Positions 27,755 through 36,561 of a stretch of DNA of 64,000 bases are shown one piece after another. The stretch is from Roseospira marina. Its GTDB lineage: Bacteria; Pseudomonadota; Alphaproteobacteria; Rhodospirillales; Rhodospirillaceae. The stretch lies in the NCBI RefSeq assembly GCF_014197855.1, contig NZ_JACIGJ010000002.1:248001-312000 (forward strand), in the 5' to 3' direction. A program made the translations under genes and the position numbers. The notes beneath the pieces were generated by a model, which was given only the letters and a program-made list of their open reading frames with translations, searched no databases and was not told the origin of the DNA. Each line of letters opens with the position of its first letter. Position 1 is the first letter of the stretch.

Positions 27755-29101
27755 ATGCCTTCGTTCCTTCGAGGCCTGGCCCGGACCTGGGACTCACGGA
27801 GCGACCGTGCCCGGGACGCTCGTATGGTGCGCATCGTACAGACCCTTTACCCCACCCTGTGCCGCGTCGAGCGCGAGACACGGGGTCAGCCCGCGGACGA
27901 CGGCACGTCGGTCAAGCTGCGGCTGGACGGCGTCCCGTTCGAGCAGGCGGTGAACGACCATCGGGCCATTGAGCGCGGCCTGCTGGTGTTTGACGAGGCC
28001 TGGCACGCAGGCGCCATCGCCCTGCGGTCCGCCAACGGCAAGCTGATCCCGCCCAGCCGAGGCAAGGCCGTCGTGCCGGCCTGCGGCTATTCCGTTGAGC
28101 ATGTCCGTCGATACTTCCTGGACCGGGCGGCACGGCTCATCCTGCGCCGGGTGCCGGACGTCTACGACCGCGTCGCGGATGCCGTAACCGACATCGCACT
28201 GTTGCCGCGCCTGCGCCGGATTGGAACCCTGCGGCCCGCCGTCATCAACGAGATCGTGCGCGGCTTCCACGGCGACGCCCGCAAGGCACTGTTCAGCACC
28301 GAGGACGCGGTGCTCGATGCCATCATGGCCATCCAGCCGCGCGTGCTGAAGGCGTTGCGCGAAACCCTCGACGCCGAGTTCCCGCGCCTCATGACGCAGG
28401 CCGGCAGCGAGTACCTCGTCGCCCTTGCCGAAAGCCTGACCGTACCCGAGCAGGTCCAGGACCTCGGCAAGGCGCTGCTGCGGCTTCAGACGCCGGAGGC
28501 GGTGCGGGCCATAGGGAGCTGGGATGTCCATGACGTCACGGAGGCCATCAACGCGGACCGGGAAGCCAAGGACATTCCGCCGCTGAAGGTCCCGGCCCAC
28601 ACCACAGACATCCGCGTGCTGCGCGGCCACCTCGGCCCGGAGTTCGACGCCCTGATGGCGGCGTCACCGAGCCTCCTGCGGGTCTACGGCCATGCCACGC
28701 GGGAGCTGCGCGACATGGACCCCGGCCGGCGCGGCAAGCGCGTCGAACTGATGGCTCTGTTCTGCCAGCGCTACATGAGCTACCTGACCGAAGCGTCGGT
28801 GATCGGCCTGTTCCTGCTCGCGCCCACAGACCAGGCCAAGGTCCCCGGCCCCCTGTTGCCCAACATCGCCGAGGCGTTCTTCATCCTTGAAGGGCTATGG
28901 GGCAAGAAGGGCTACGGCCGGAAGTTCTTCGAAACGATCCTGGGCAGCGACGAGGGTGGTCGGGCCATGCGGCTGCTGATGCTCGATCTGGTCGGCCTGA
29001 AGCAGCGCGGCTCGGTCAAGAGCGCCGACGATCTGGAGCAGATCGTCGCCAACTCCGACCTGCTGGACTCCCATATTCTGAAGTACATGGCCGGCCGGTA
29101 G
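27755..29101 (+). CDS. Unknown 448-residue protein
   Basis: Not recognised. A soluble, largely helical protein with no signal peptide or membrane segment. Recognisable patches are VRRYFLDRAARLILRRVPDVYDR shortened here to YFLDRAARLILRR, GFHGDARKALFSTEDAV, VELMALFCQRYMSYLTEAS and GKKGYGRKFFETILGS. It stands alone: ivd is divergent and mgtE convergent. The start is uncertain: in-frame choices are GTG 27680, ATG 27755 and ATG 27824, none with a good ribosome site; 27755 is a compromise. Composition is like its neighbours, so recent transfer is not indicated. Confidence 0.72.
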   Translation: MPSFLRGLARTWDSRSDRARDARMVRIVQTLYPTLCRVERETRGQPADDGTSVKLRLDGVPFEQAVNDHRAIERGLLVFDEAWHAGAIALRSANGKLIPPSRGKAVVPACGYSVEHVRRYFLDRAARLILRRVPDVYDRVADAVTDIALLPRLRRIGTLRPAVINEIVRGFHGDARKALFSTEDAVLDAIMAIQPRVLKALRETLDAEFPRLMTQAGSEYLVALAESLTVPEQVQDLGKALLRLQTPEAVRAIGSWDVHDVTEAINADREAKDIPPLKVPAHTTDIRVLRGHLGPEFDALMAASPSLLRVYGHATRELRDMDPGRRGKRVELMALFCQRYMSYLTEASVIGLFLLAPTDQAKVPGPLLPNIAEAFFILEGLWGKKGYGRKFFETILGSDEGGRAMRLLMLDLVGLKQRGSVKSADDLEQIVANSDLLDSHILKYMAGR

Positions 29102-29130
29102 AGACTCCGCGCCCGGCAAAGGGGCGCAGC

Positions 29131-30516
29131 CTACAGGATGAACGCGGCCGCCAGCCCCAGAAAGGCGAAGAACCCGACCACATCGGTCACCGTGGTCAGA
29201 AACACGCCCGACGACACGGCGGGGTCGACCTTCAGCCGCTCCAGGGCGAGCGGAATCGCGATGCCCGCCAGCGCCGCCGCCAGCATGTTGATGATCATGG
29301 CGGCGCCGATGACCAAGCCGATCGCCATGTCCCCGAACCACAAATAGCTCACCGCGCCGGTCAGCAGCGCGAAGACAACCCCATTGATGAGGCCGACCAC
29401 CGTTTCCTTGCCGACGATGCGCATGGCGTTGGCGGCTGTCAGTTCCTTGGTCGCGAGCGCCCGCACCGCAATGGTCAGGGTCTGCGTCCCGGCGTTGCCG
29501 CCCATGGACGCCACGATCGGCATCAGCACCGCCAGCGCCACCACGGCCTGAAGCGTTGATTCGAACAGACCGATCACCAGCGACGCGAGAACGGCGGTTC
29601 CAAGGTTCAGAATCAGCCAGGTGGAGCGCGACTTGACGGTGTCCACCACGGCGGAGAACAGGTCCCGCTCCGACAGACCGGCGAGGCGGAACATGTCGTC
29701 TTCCGCTTCCTCGTCGATGACGTCGACCACGTCGTCCACCGTGATCCGGCCCACCAGCCGGCCCGAAGCGTCCACCACCGGCGCAGACAACAGGTCCTGT
29801 TGGCGGAACAGAAACGCGACCTCTTCCTGGTCCATGGTCACCGGAATCTCGAACGCCTTCGATTCCATGATCTGGCTCAGGCGCACCGGCCGCCGCGACC
29901 GCAGCAGGGCCGACAGGCGCACACTGCCCACCGGCCGATGGCGCGGATCGACGATGAAGATCTGGTAGAACTCGTCGGGCAGGCGCGCGCCGGAGCGCAG
30001 ATAGTCGATGGTCTCGCCCACGGTCCAATAGCTGGGCACGGCCACCAATTCACGCTGCATTAGACGGCCGGCGCTGTACTCGGGCAGGGCCAAAGCCTGC
30101 TCGATGACCGAACGCAATTCGGCGGGCAGCTTCGCGAGCACGGCCGCCCGCTCGTCGTCATCCTCGATCTGACCGACCAGATAGACCGCGTCGTCCGATT
30201 CCACCTCGCGCAGACAGGCGGCGAAGTCCTCGAAGCCGAGCTCCTCGATCACCTCCTCACGGACCGCGTCGTCCAGTTCGGGCAGCACCTCGGCGTTGAA
30301 GACGCTCTTGATGGCCCGCACGAAGCGGGCGCGATCGTCCCGGTCCAGGTTCTCGATCAGGTCGGCGACATCGGCGTAGTGGAGCGGCTCGACCAGCTCC
30401 AGCACCTGTGCGTCGTTCTCGCTCTCCAGCGCATCGTGCATCAGCGAGACGAACTCCGGCAGGAGGCCGTACGAGTCGTCGCTACGAAGCACGTCGCGGT
30501 GGAGCTGTTCAGGCAT
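29131..30516 (-). CDS. mgtE: Magnesium transporter MgtE
   Basis: Inner-membrane Mg2+ channel gated by cytosolic magnesium. The 461-residue protein has the MgtE N-domain (about 25-140, with FVRAIKSVFNAEVLPELDD), two CBS domains (about 145-275; PVVDASGRLVGRITVDDVV) and five C-terminal membrane helices, including the pore signature SMGGNAGTQT. Length and layout are normal. It converges with the unknown gene at 27755-29101 and is followed upstream by the hisN-like gene on the same strand, 83 bases apart. Confidence 0.96.
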   Translation of the reverse strand: MPEQLHRDVLRSDDSYGLLPEFVSLMHDALESENDAQVLELVEPLHYADVADLIENLDRDDRARFVRAIKSVFNAEVLPELDDAVREEVIEELGFEDFAACLREVESDDAVYLVGQIEDDDERAAVLAKLPAELRSVIEQALALPEYSAGRLMQRELVAVPSYWTVGETIDYLRSGARLPDEFYQIFIVDPRHRPVGSVRLSALLRSRRPVRLSQIMESKAFEIPVTMDQEEVAFLFRQQDLLSAPVVDASGRLVGRITVDDVVDVIDEEAEDDMFRLAGLSERDLFSAVVDTVKSRSTWLILNLGTAVLASLVIGLFESTLQAVVALAVLMPIVASMGGNAGTQTLTIAVRALATKELTAANAMRIVGKETVVGLINGVVFALLTGAVSYLWFGDMAIGLVIGAAMIINMLAAALAGIAIPLALERLKVDPAVSSGVFLTTVTDVVGFFAFLGLAAAFIL

Positions 30517-30599
30517 GGGCGCGGTCCTGGGTACACGGTGAGGAGACGGGAGAGCGGCGAAGCCCGGATATCGGGATATGGGACGGTCGACCCGGGGCG

Positions 30600-31403
30600 C
30601 TAGCCTCCGGCGAGAGCCTCGAGCGCCGCCGCGTGGATCGCCGGCGTACCGGCGGACACGATCCAGCCGTTGCAGGTCAGGCTGGCCGGCGCGCCGGTGC
30701 TATCCGTGACGACACCGCCCGCACCCTCGATCACCGGCACCAGCGCCATGTAGTCGTAAGGCTTCATGCCGGGGTCGAGCGCGATATCCACCCAACCGGA
30801 CGCGACCATCCCATACGCGAAGCAGTCGGCGCAGAACCGCCGGTCCGCCACCCGTGCCGACAGCGCCTCGAACCCGGGACGGTCCACATCGGTGAACAGG
30901 TCGGGTGTCGAGGTGTAGAGCAGCGCGCGGCTCAGATCGCCGGGATCGCGGGTCCGACAGGGCGTTCCGTTGCGGGTCGTGGGCTGGCCGACGCAGCCGA
31001 TCCAGCGTTCGCCGGCTGCCGGGGTATCCAGCACGCCCAGAACCGGGCGACCACGCCAGCTCAGCGCGATCAGCGTGCCCCACAGCGGGCTTCCCGTCAC
31101 ATACGAGCGCGTGCCGTCGATCGGGTCCAGCACCCACACGAAATCCCGATCCAGCCCACTGGCGCCCTCCTCCTCGCCCAGGATGCCGTGATCCGGGCAA
31201 TGCTCCGCCAACAGGGCGCGCATCGCCGCCTCCGACGCGCGGTCGGCCACGGTCACGGGCGATAGGTCGCCCTTGGTCTCGACAGCGAGGGCCGGGGAGC
31301 GGAAATGCGCCATCGTCGCCTCCCGCGCGGCATCTGCCAGACGGGTCGCCAACGGCAACAGGGCCTGGATCTCGGCGGTCGGAAGGTCGGTGACGGTGGA
31401 CAT
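30600..31403 (-). CDS. hisN: Histidinol-phosphatase, inositol monophosphatase family
   Basis: Mg-dependent phosphatase of 267 residues. Metal-binding motifs are VTVADRASE, GILGEEEG and WVLDPIDGTRSYVTG, with the distal Asp in MKPYDYMALVPVIEGAGG. The PLWGTLIAL after the IDGT motif and the KPYDYMAL form are typical of the HisN subgroup that hydrolyses histidinol phosphate; a broader inositol- or sugar-phosphatase role remains possible. The ATG at 31403 is preferred; the longer frame adds 11 unrelated residues. Divergent from the DUF4169 gene. Confidence 0.85.
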   Translation of the reverse strand: MSTVTDLPTAEIQALLPLATRLADAAREATMAHFRSPALAVETKGDLSPVTVADRASEAAMRALLAEHCPDHGILGEEEGASGLDRDFVWVLDPIDGTRSYVTGSPLWGTLIALSWRGRPVLGVLDTPAAGERWIGCVGQPTTRNGTPCRTRDPGDLSRALLYTSTPDLFTDVDRPGFEALSARVADRRFCADCFAYGMVASGWVDIALDPGMKPYDYMALVPVIEGAGGVVTDSTGAPASLTCNGWIVSAGTPAIHAAALEALAGG

Positions 31404-31581
31404 CGGCGAGTCCTTCGCTGCGGGAGGGCCGCACACCCGCAGGTGCGCGCATCGTGGCCGGCAGAGTGCTGGGAATCGATGGCCGGATCAAGGCGCGTTG
31501 CCGGGGCGCGCCCTGTTACGGCATGCTTTGGGACGGCATTCGCCCACGATTTCGCCCCCGATGTCACATGAGGCACCCGCC

Positions 31582-31803
31582 ATGGCCGAAATCATCAACC
31601 TTCGTCAGGCCCGCAAGCAGCGCGGCCGCGCCGACAAGGCCCAAACCGCCGCCGACAACCGCGCGCGCCACGGCCGCACCAAGGGTGAGCGGGAGCGGGA
31701 CTCCACCACCCGGTCGAAAGCGGAGCGCGACCTGGACGCGCATCGCCTGGACGGCCCGGATCGGACGGATGATCCGCCCGATGAGCCCCCGCCGTCGGCC
31801 TGA
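31582..31803 (+). CDS. DUF4169 family protein
   Basis: A 73-residue, very basic and polar protein starting MAEIINLRQARKQRGRADK, with NRARHGRTKGERERD and DAHRLDG in the order seen in DUF4169 proteins, a family confined largely to alphaproteobacteria. Probably one long charged helix plus an acidic proline-rich tail. No function is known for the family. It stands between divergent hisN and the bhc operon. Confidence 0.8.
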   Translation: MAEIINLRQARKQRGRADKAQTAADNRARHGRTKGERERDSTTRSKAERDLDAHRLDGPDRTDDPPDEPPPSA

Positions 31804-31922
31804 CACCGAGCCGTGAACGCGGCTTTCGCATTGTGGAACCGCGCCGCGGGCCTCGAATTTGCGTGAACCGTCAAAGGGTTCAACGCACACACGCGACCTC
31901 TCGCGATGCACACTTCTGAAAA

Positions 31923-31945
31923 CCGGTTCCATGATATGGAAACGG
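31923..31945. promoter_or_regulatory. Palindromic operator candidate upstream of bhcA
   Basis: TTCCATGATATGGAA (31927-31941) is a perfect 6-bp inverted repeat around GAT, and CCG/CGG three bases further out extends the symmetry with one mismatch on each side. It ends 90 bases before the bhcA start. The size and TTCC...GGAA ends resemble sites of IclR-family regulators, the family of BhcR, which controls bhc genes in Paracoccus. Binding by such a regulator is inference. Confidence 0.55.
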
Positions 31946-32034
31946 CCGTAGCGCGAATGGGTCACGGCGCCGATAGTCCGGGCATACGAAACGGCCCCGG
32001 ACCAAACACGGGGCGTGCCGCGAGGAGGCGTCCG

Positions 32035-33231
32035 ATGTCGAACCCCAACCCCATCTTCATTCCGGGGCCCACCAACATCCCGGAGCGGCTGCGGCGCGCC
32101 ATGGACGTCGCATCGCGGGATCATCGCGCGCCGGACTTCGTCGATCTGATCCGGCCGGTGTTCGAAAACCTGAAACCCGTCTTCGGCACCTCAGCGGGTC
32201 AGGTCGTGCTGTTCCCGGCCACAGGCACAGGCGGCTGGGAAGCCGCCATCACCAACACCCTGTCACCGGGCGACACGGTTCTGGCCGCGCGTCATGGCAT
32301 GTTCTCCCAACGCTGGATCGACCTGTGCCGGCGTCACGGCCTGGACATGCGCGTGTTCGAAGCACCGTGGGGCGAAGGGGTGCCCGTCGAGGCGTTCGCC
32401 AAGGCGCTGGCCGCCGATACGGACCACCGCATCAAGGCCGTGCTGGCGACCCACAACGAAACCGCCACCGGCGTGCGCAGCGACATCGCGGCCGTCCGGC
32501 AGGCCCTGACCGTCGCCGACCACCCGGCCCTGCTGTGCGTGGACGGGGTCAGTTCCATCGGGTCCCTCGACTTCCGCATGGACGAGTGGGGCGTGGATCT
32601 GGCCGTCGCCGGCTCCCAGAAGGGATTCATGCTGCCGGCCGGGCTCGCCATCGTCGGGGTCAGCCCCAAGGCCCGCGCCGCCATGGAGACGGCCACCTGC
32701 CCGCGCGCCTTTTTCGACATGCGGGACATGATGGCCGCCAACGCCGCCGGCAGCTTCCCCTACACGCCGTCCGTACCGCTGTTGTGCGGCCTGCGGGAGT
32801 CGCTGGCGATGCTGGCGGAGGAAGGACGCGAGGCGGTCCACGCCCGCCATCACCGCATCGCGGAGGGCGTGCGCCGCGCCGTCGCCGCCTGGGGGCTGTC
32901 GCTGTGCGCCCGACGCCCGGCGCTGTACTCCGACACCGTCACGGCCATTCTGGTGCCGGACGGATACGACGCCGGTGCGCTGGTTGCGCATGCGTACACC
33001 CGCTATGGCGTCCCTTTCGGCATCGGCCTGGGCGACGTCGCCGGGACCGTATTCCGCATCGGCCACCTGGGGCAGATGACGGACGTGATGGCGCTGTCCG
33101 GCCTTGCCACCGCCGAAATGGCGATGGTGGATCTGGGCTATCCGATCACTCTCGGCTCCGGCGTCGCGGCCGCGCAGGCGTATTATCGCGAAACTGCTGC
33201 GCACGCCGTCCCGGCGGCGGCTGCGGCCTGA
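32035..33231 (+). CDS. bhcA: Aspartate--glyoxylate aminotransferase BhcA
   Basis: First enzyme of the beta-hydroxyaspartate cycle: transaminates glyoxylate to glycine with aspartate as donor. The 398-residue class-V aminotransferase begins IFIPGPTNIPERL, has LFPATGTGGWEAA for phosphate binding, LCVDGVSSIGSLD for the pyridine Asp, and the PLP Lys in VAGSQKGFMLP (K196). Such sequence would otherwise be called serine--glyoxylate or alanine--glyoxylate transaminase; the following bhcB, bhcC and bhcD make BhcA the specific call. AGGAGG lies 8 bases before the ATG at 32035, fixing the start. Confidence 0.92.
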   Translation: MSNPNPIFIPGPTNIPERLRRAMDVASRDHRAPDFVDLIRPVFENLKPVFGTSAGQVVLFPATGTGGWEAAITNTLSPGDTVLAARHGMFSQRWIDLCRRHGLDMRVFEAPWGEGVPVEAFAKALAADTDHRIKAVLATHNETATGVRSDIAAVRQALTVADHPALLCVDGVSSIGSLDFRMDEWGVDLAVAGSQKGFMLPAGLAIVGVSPKARAAMETATCPRAFFDMRDMMAANAAGSFPYTPSVPLLCGLRESLAMLAEEGREAVHARHHRIAEGVRRAVAAWGLSLCARRPALYSDTVTAILVPDGYDAGALVAHAYTRYGVPFGIGLGDVAGTVFRIGHLGQMTDVMALSGLATAEMAMVDLGYPITLGSGVAAAQAYYRETAAHAVPAAAAA

Positions 33232-33290
33232 CCAGTCGCGCACCCGCCCAGTGTCCCAAATCCCAAAGCCGTCCCACAAAGGCCACTCCC

Positions 33291-34262
33291 ATGCATATGA
33301 GCGATCCGCAGGTTCCCCCGACCTACGATGACGTCCTGGCCGCGCACGCGCGCATCCAGCCGTACATTCACCGCACCCCCATCCTGACCTGCGCCACGCT
33401 GGACCGGATGAGCGGCGCCGAACTGCTGTTCAAGTGCGAAAACTTCCAAAAGGGGGGTGCCTTCAAGGCACGCGGCGCCACCAACGCCGTGTTCAGCCTC
33501 GACGACGCGACCGCCGCCAAGGGCGTCGCCACCCATTCGTCGGGCAACCACGGCACGGCACTCGCCTACGCCGCCGGGCGGCGCGGCATCCCGTGCGAGG
33601 TCGTCATGCCCCGCACCTCGCCGCAAGCCAAGAAGGACGCGGTGCGGGGCTACGGCGCCACGGTCATCGAGTGCGAGCCCTCCACCTCGTCGCGGGAGGC
33701 CGTGTTCGCCGAGGTCGTGGCCCGCTCCGGCGCGGATTTCGTCCACCCGTTCAACGATGCGCGGGTGATCGCCGGACAGGCCACCTGCGCCAAGGAACTG
33801 TTCGAGGACGCCGGCCCCCTCGACGCCGTGATCGCGCCCATCGGCGGCGGCGGGCTCGTCTCGGGCTCCTGCCTGACGCTGTCCACCCTGTCGCCGACCA
33901 CGCGCATCTACGCCGCCGAGCCGGCGAACGCCGACGACGCCCACCGGTCGCTGAAGGCCGGGCACATCATCACCGACGACGCGCCCCAGACCATCGCGGA
34001 CGGCCTGAAGGTCTCCATGAAAGAGCTGACGTGGCACTTCGTCTCCCGCCACGTCGCCGACATCCTGCTCGTCAGCGAGGAGGAGATCGTCGCCGCTATG
34101 ATGCTGATCTGGAAGCGCATGAAGATCGTCATGGAGCCCTCCTCCGCCGTGCCGCTGGCGGCGGTGCTGAAGAACCACGACCTGTTCGCCGGCCAGCGCG
34201 TGGGCGTCCTGATCACCGGCGGCAACGTCGATCTGGACCGGCTGCCCTGGACGTCCGCCTGA
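33291..34262 (+). CDS. bhcB: beta-hydroxyaspartate dehydratase BhcB
   Basis: PLP enzyme of the serine/threonine dehydratase fold (323 residues) that dehydrates erythro-beta-hydroxyaspartate to iminosuccinate. The PLP Lys is in GGAFKARGATNAVF (K59), followed by SSGNHGTALAYAA and the phosphate loop PIGGGGLVSG. Without context it would be annotated threonine dehydratase or serine racemase; the bhcA and bhcC neighbours decide. A second ATG two codons in is possible. Gap to bhcA 59 bases, to bhcC 24. Confidence 0.92.
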   Translation: MHMSDPQVPPTYDDVLAAHARIQPYIHRTPILTCATLDRMSGAELLFKCENFQKGGAFKARGATNAVFSLDDATAAKGVATHSSGNHGTALAYAAGRRGIPCEVVMPRTSPQAKKDAVRGYGATVIECEPSTSSREAVFAEVVARSGADFVHPFNDARVIAGQATCAKELFEDAGPLDAVIAPIGGGGLVSGSCLTLSTLSPTTRIYAAEPANADDAHRSLKAGHIITDDAPQTIADGLKVSMKELTWHFVSRHVADILLVSEEEIVAAMMLIWKRMKIVMEPSSAVPLAAVLKNHDLFAGQRVGVLITGGNVDLDRLPWTSA

Positions 34263-34286
34263 GACCGCTTCACACGGAGACCCGCC

Positions 34287-35441
34287 ATGAACGCCATCAC
34301 CCGCTCCACCGCGCCGGTCGTCGGCCTGACCGTCCCCGCCGCCGTCGGCATGTCGATCGACGAGATCGGCACCCCGGCCCTCATCGTCGATCTGGATGCG
34401 TTCGAGAAGAACGTGAAGACGATGAAGGAGTTCATTGAATCCAAGGGGTTGCGGCTGCGCGCCCACGCCAAGACCCACAAGTCCGCCGACATCGCCCTCT
34501 ATCAGATCGCACAGGGCGGCGCCTGCGGCGTGTGCTGCCAGAAGGTGGCCGAGGCCGAGGCGCTCGTGGACGGCGGCGTCACCGACGTTCTGGTGTCCAA
34601 CCAGGTGGTCGACCCGAAGAAGATCGACCGCATGGCCGCCATGGCCAAGAAGGCCCGCGTGCTGTGCTGCGTGGACGACGCCGGCAACATCGACGACCTG
34701 TCCGCCGCCGCCACGCGACACGGTGTGACGCTGGAATGCCTTGTGGAGGTGGACGTGGGCGCCGGTCGCTGCGGCGTCGGCCCCGGAGCCCCCGTGGTCG
34801 CGCTGGCGAAGCAGATCGACGCGGCCCCAGGGCTGACCTTCGCTGGCCTTCAGGCCTACCAGGGCGCCGCCCAGCACGTGCATGACTTTGCGGAGCGCAA
34901 GGCCCAGATCGAGGCCGCCATCGCCATGGTCCAGGACACCGTGGACCAGTTGAAGGCCGAGGGGCTGGACTGCGCGATCGTCGGCGGCGCCGGCACGGGC
35001 ACCTACTACTTCGAGGGCGCGTCCGGCCTGTATAACGAGCTTCAGTGCGGCTCCTACGTCTTCATGGACGCCGATTACCAGCGCGTGCTCGACCCGTCTG
35101 GACAGGTGATCTCGGAGTTCGAGAACAGCCTATTCATCCTGACGTCCATCATGTCGCACGCAAAGGCGGACAAGGCCATCTGCGACGCCGGCCTGAAGGC
35201 GCAAAGCGTGGACAGCGGCCTGCCGGTGATCTTCGGCCGCGACGACGTCGAGTACATCAAGTGCTCCGACGAACATGGTGTGATCGCCGATCCGAAGGGT
35301 GTGCTGGCGCTCAACGAGAAGCTGAAGCTGATTCCCGGGCACTGCGATCCCACCTGCAACGTCTACGACTGGTACGTCGCCGTGCGCGGCGGCCGGGTGG
35401 AGGCGGTGTGGCCCGTCACGGCACGGGGCCTGGCACTTTAA
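34287..35441 (+). CDS. bhcC: beta-hydroxyaspartate aldolase BhcC
   Basis: Condenses glycine with a second glyoxylate to (2R,3S)-beta-hydroxyaspartate, the carbon-carbon bond-forming step. The 384-residue protein is of the D-threonine aldolase / alanine racemase-like fold: TPALIVDLDAFEKNV, the PLP Lys in RAHAKTHKSADIA (K62), EVDVGAGRCGVGPG, and the C-terminal metal site motif PGHCDPTCNVYDWYV with the His-X-Asp arrangement. A CGGAGA ribosome site precedes the ATG. Order and spacing match the known bhcABCD operon. Confidence 0.92.
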   Translation: MNAITRSTAPVVGLTVPAAVGMSIDEIGTPALIVDLDAFEKNVKTMKEFIESKGLRLRAHAKTHKSADIALYQIAQGGACGVCCQKVAEAEALVDGGVTDVLVSNQVVDPKKIDRMAAMAKKARVLCCVDDAGNIDDLSAAATRHGVTLECLVEVDVGAGRCGVGPGAPVVALAKQIDAAPGLTFAGLQAYQGAAQHVHDFAERKAQIEAAIAMVQDTVDQLKAEGLDCAIVGGAGTGTYYFEGASGLYNELQCGSYVFMDADYQRVLDPSGQVISEFENSLFILTSIMSHAKADKAICDAGLKAQSVDSGLPVIFGRDDVEYIKCSDEHGVIADPKGVLALNEKLKLIPGHCDPTCNVYDWYVAVRGGRVEAVWPVTARGLAL

Positions 35442-35536
35442 TCGCCCGCCCCTCGCCCGGATCAGGGGTGCCCCCGGCCCGCATACAGCGCGGCGCACCC
35501 CGCCCTGTTCCCTCCCCCGTGTCAGGACCCGCCGCC

Positions 35537-36502
35537 ATGTACATCGTTCCCGAATCCCTGGCCCGCGATCTTGTCTCGCAGGAGGCCGCGACCGAGGCCA
35601 TCGAAACGGTGTTCGCCGCCATGGCGCGGGAGGAGGCCCGCAATTTCCCCGTGGTGCGGGAAACCCTGGGCCACGCCGACGCGGTCTATGGCTTCAAGTC
35701 CGGTTTCGACCGCGCCGGCAAGGTGCTTGGACTGAAGTCCGGCGGCTACTGGCCGGGCAACGCCGACCGGGGCCTGACCAACCACCAGTCCACAAACGTC
35801 CTGTTCGATCCCGACACCGGCCGCCCCTACGCCCTGGTCGGCGGCAACCACCTGACCGCCGTGCGCACGGCCGCCGCCAGCGCGGTCTCGATCCGGCATC
35901 TGGCACGGCCCGATGCCCGCGTTCTGGGGCTGATCGGCGCGGGGCATCAGTCCGGCTTTCAGCTCAAGGCTGCCGCCGCGCAACGCCGGTTCGAGAAGGT
36001 GCTGTGCTGGAACATCGACCCCGACCTTCTGTCCACACCGGCCAAGGCCGCCGAAGACATCGGCCTGCCGTTCGAGGCGGTGGACCGCGATATGCTGGGG
36101 GCCGAGGCGGATGTGATCCTCACCATCACCTCGTGCTTCGAGCCCCTGCTGATGAAGCACCAAGTCAAGCCGGGAACGCACATCGCCTGCATGGGCACGG
36201 ACACGATCGGCAAGCAGGAGGTCGACCCCGCCCTGGTCGCCGCCGCGACCGTGTTCACCGACGAGGTCGCCCAGGCCACCGTGCTGGGCGAGTGTCAGCA
36301 CGCCTTTGCCGCCGGTCTGCTAGCGGCGGAGGCCATCACGCCGCTCGGGCGGGTGATCACCGGCGCGCACCCGGGGCGCACAGACATCGACGAGATCACG
36401 CTGTTCGACGGCACCGGCGTCGGACTTCAGGATCTGGCGGTGGCGGACGTCGCTGTGCGCCTCGCCGTAGCCCAGGGCGCGACCCTGACCGTGGACATGT
36501 AG
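35537..36502 (+). CDS. bhcD: Iminosuccinate reductase BhcD
   Basis: NAD(H)-dependent reduction of iminosuccinate to L-aspartate, which regenerates the amino donor for BhcA. The 321-residue ornithine-cyclodeaminase/mu-crystallin-fold protein has the substrate Lys in LGLKSGGYWPGN, the arginine in HLTAVRTAAASAV, the nucleotide motif IGAGHQSGFQ (133-142) and FTDEVAQAT. By itself it would read ornithine cyclodeaminase; with bhcABC it completes the cycle. A 95-base gap separates it from bhcC. Confidence 0.92.
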   Translation: MYIVPESLARDLVSQEAATEAIETVFAAMAREEARNFPVVRETLGHADAVYGFKSGFDRAGKVLGLKSGGYWPGNADRGLTNHQSTNVLFDPDTGRPYALVGGNHLTAVRTAAASAVSIRHLARPDARVLGLIGAGHQSGFQLKAAAAQRRFEKVLCWNIDPDLLSTPAKAAEDIGLPFEAVDRDMLGAEADVILTITSCFEPLLMKHQVKPGTHIACMGTDTIGKQEVDPALVAAATVFTDEVAQATVLGECQHAFAAGLLAAEAITPLGRVITGAHPGRTDIDEITLFDGTGVGLQDLAVADVAVRLAVAQGATLTVDM

Positions 36503-36561
36503 CCCGGCTTGGGGGAGAGTGGGCGCCCACGCATCCCTCCCGTCCCCATTGGCCCGCCATC

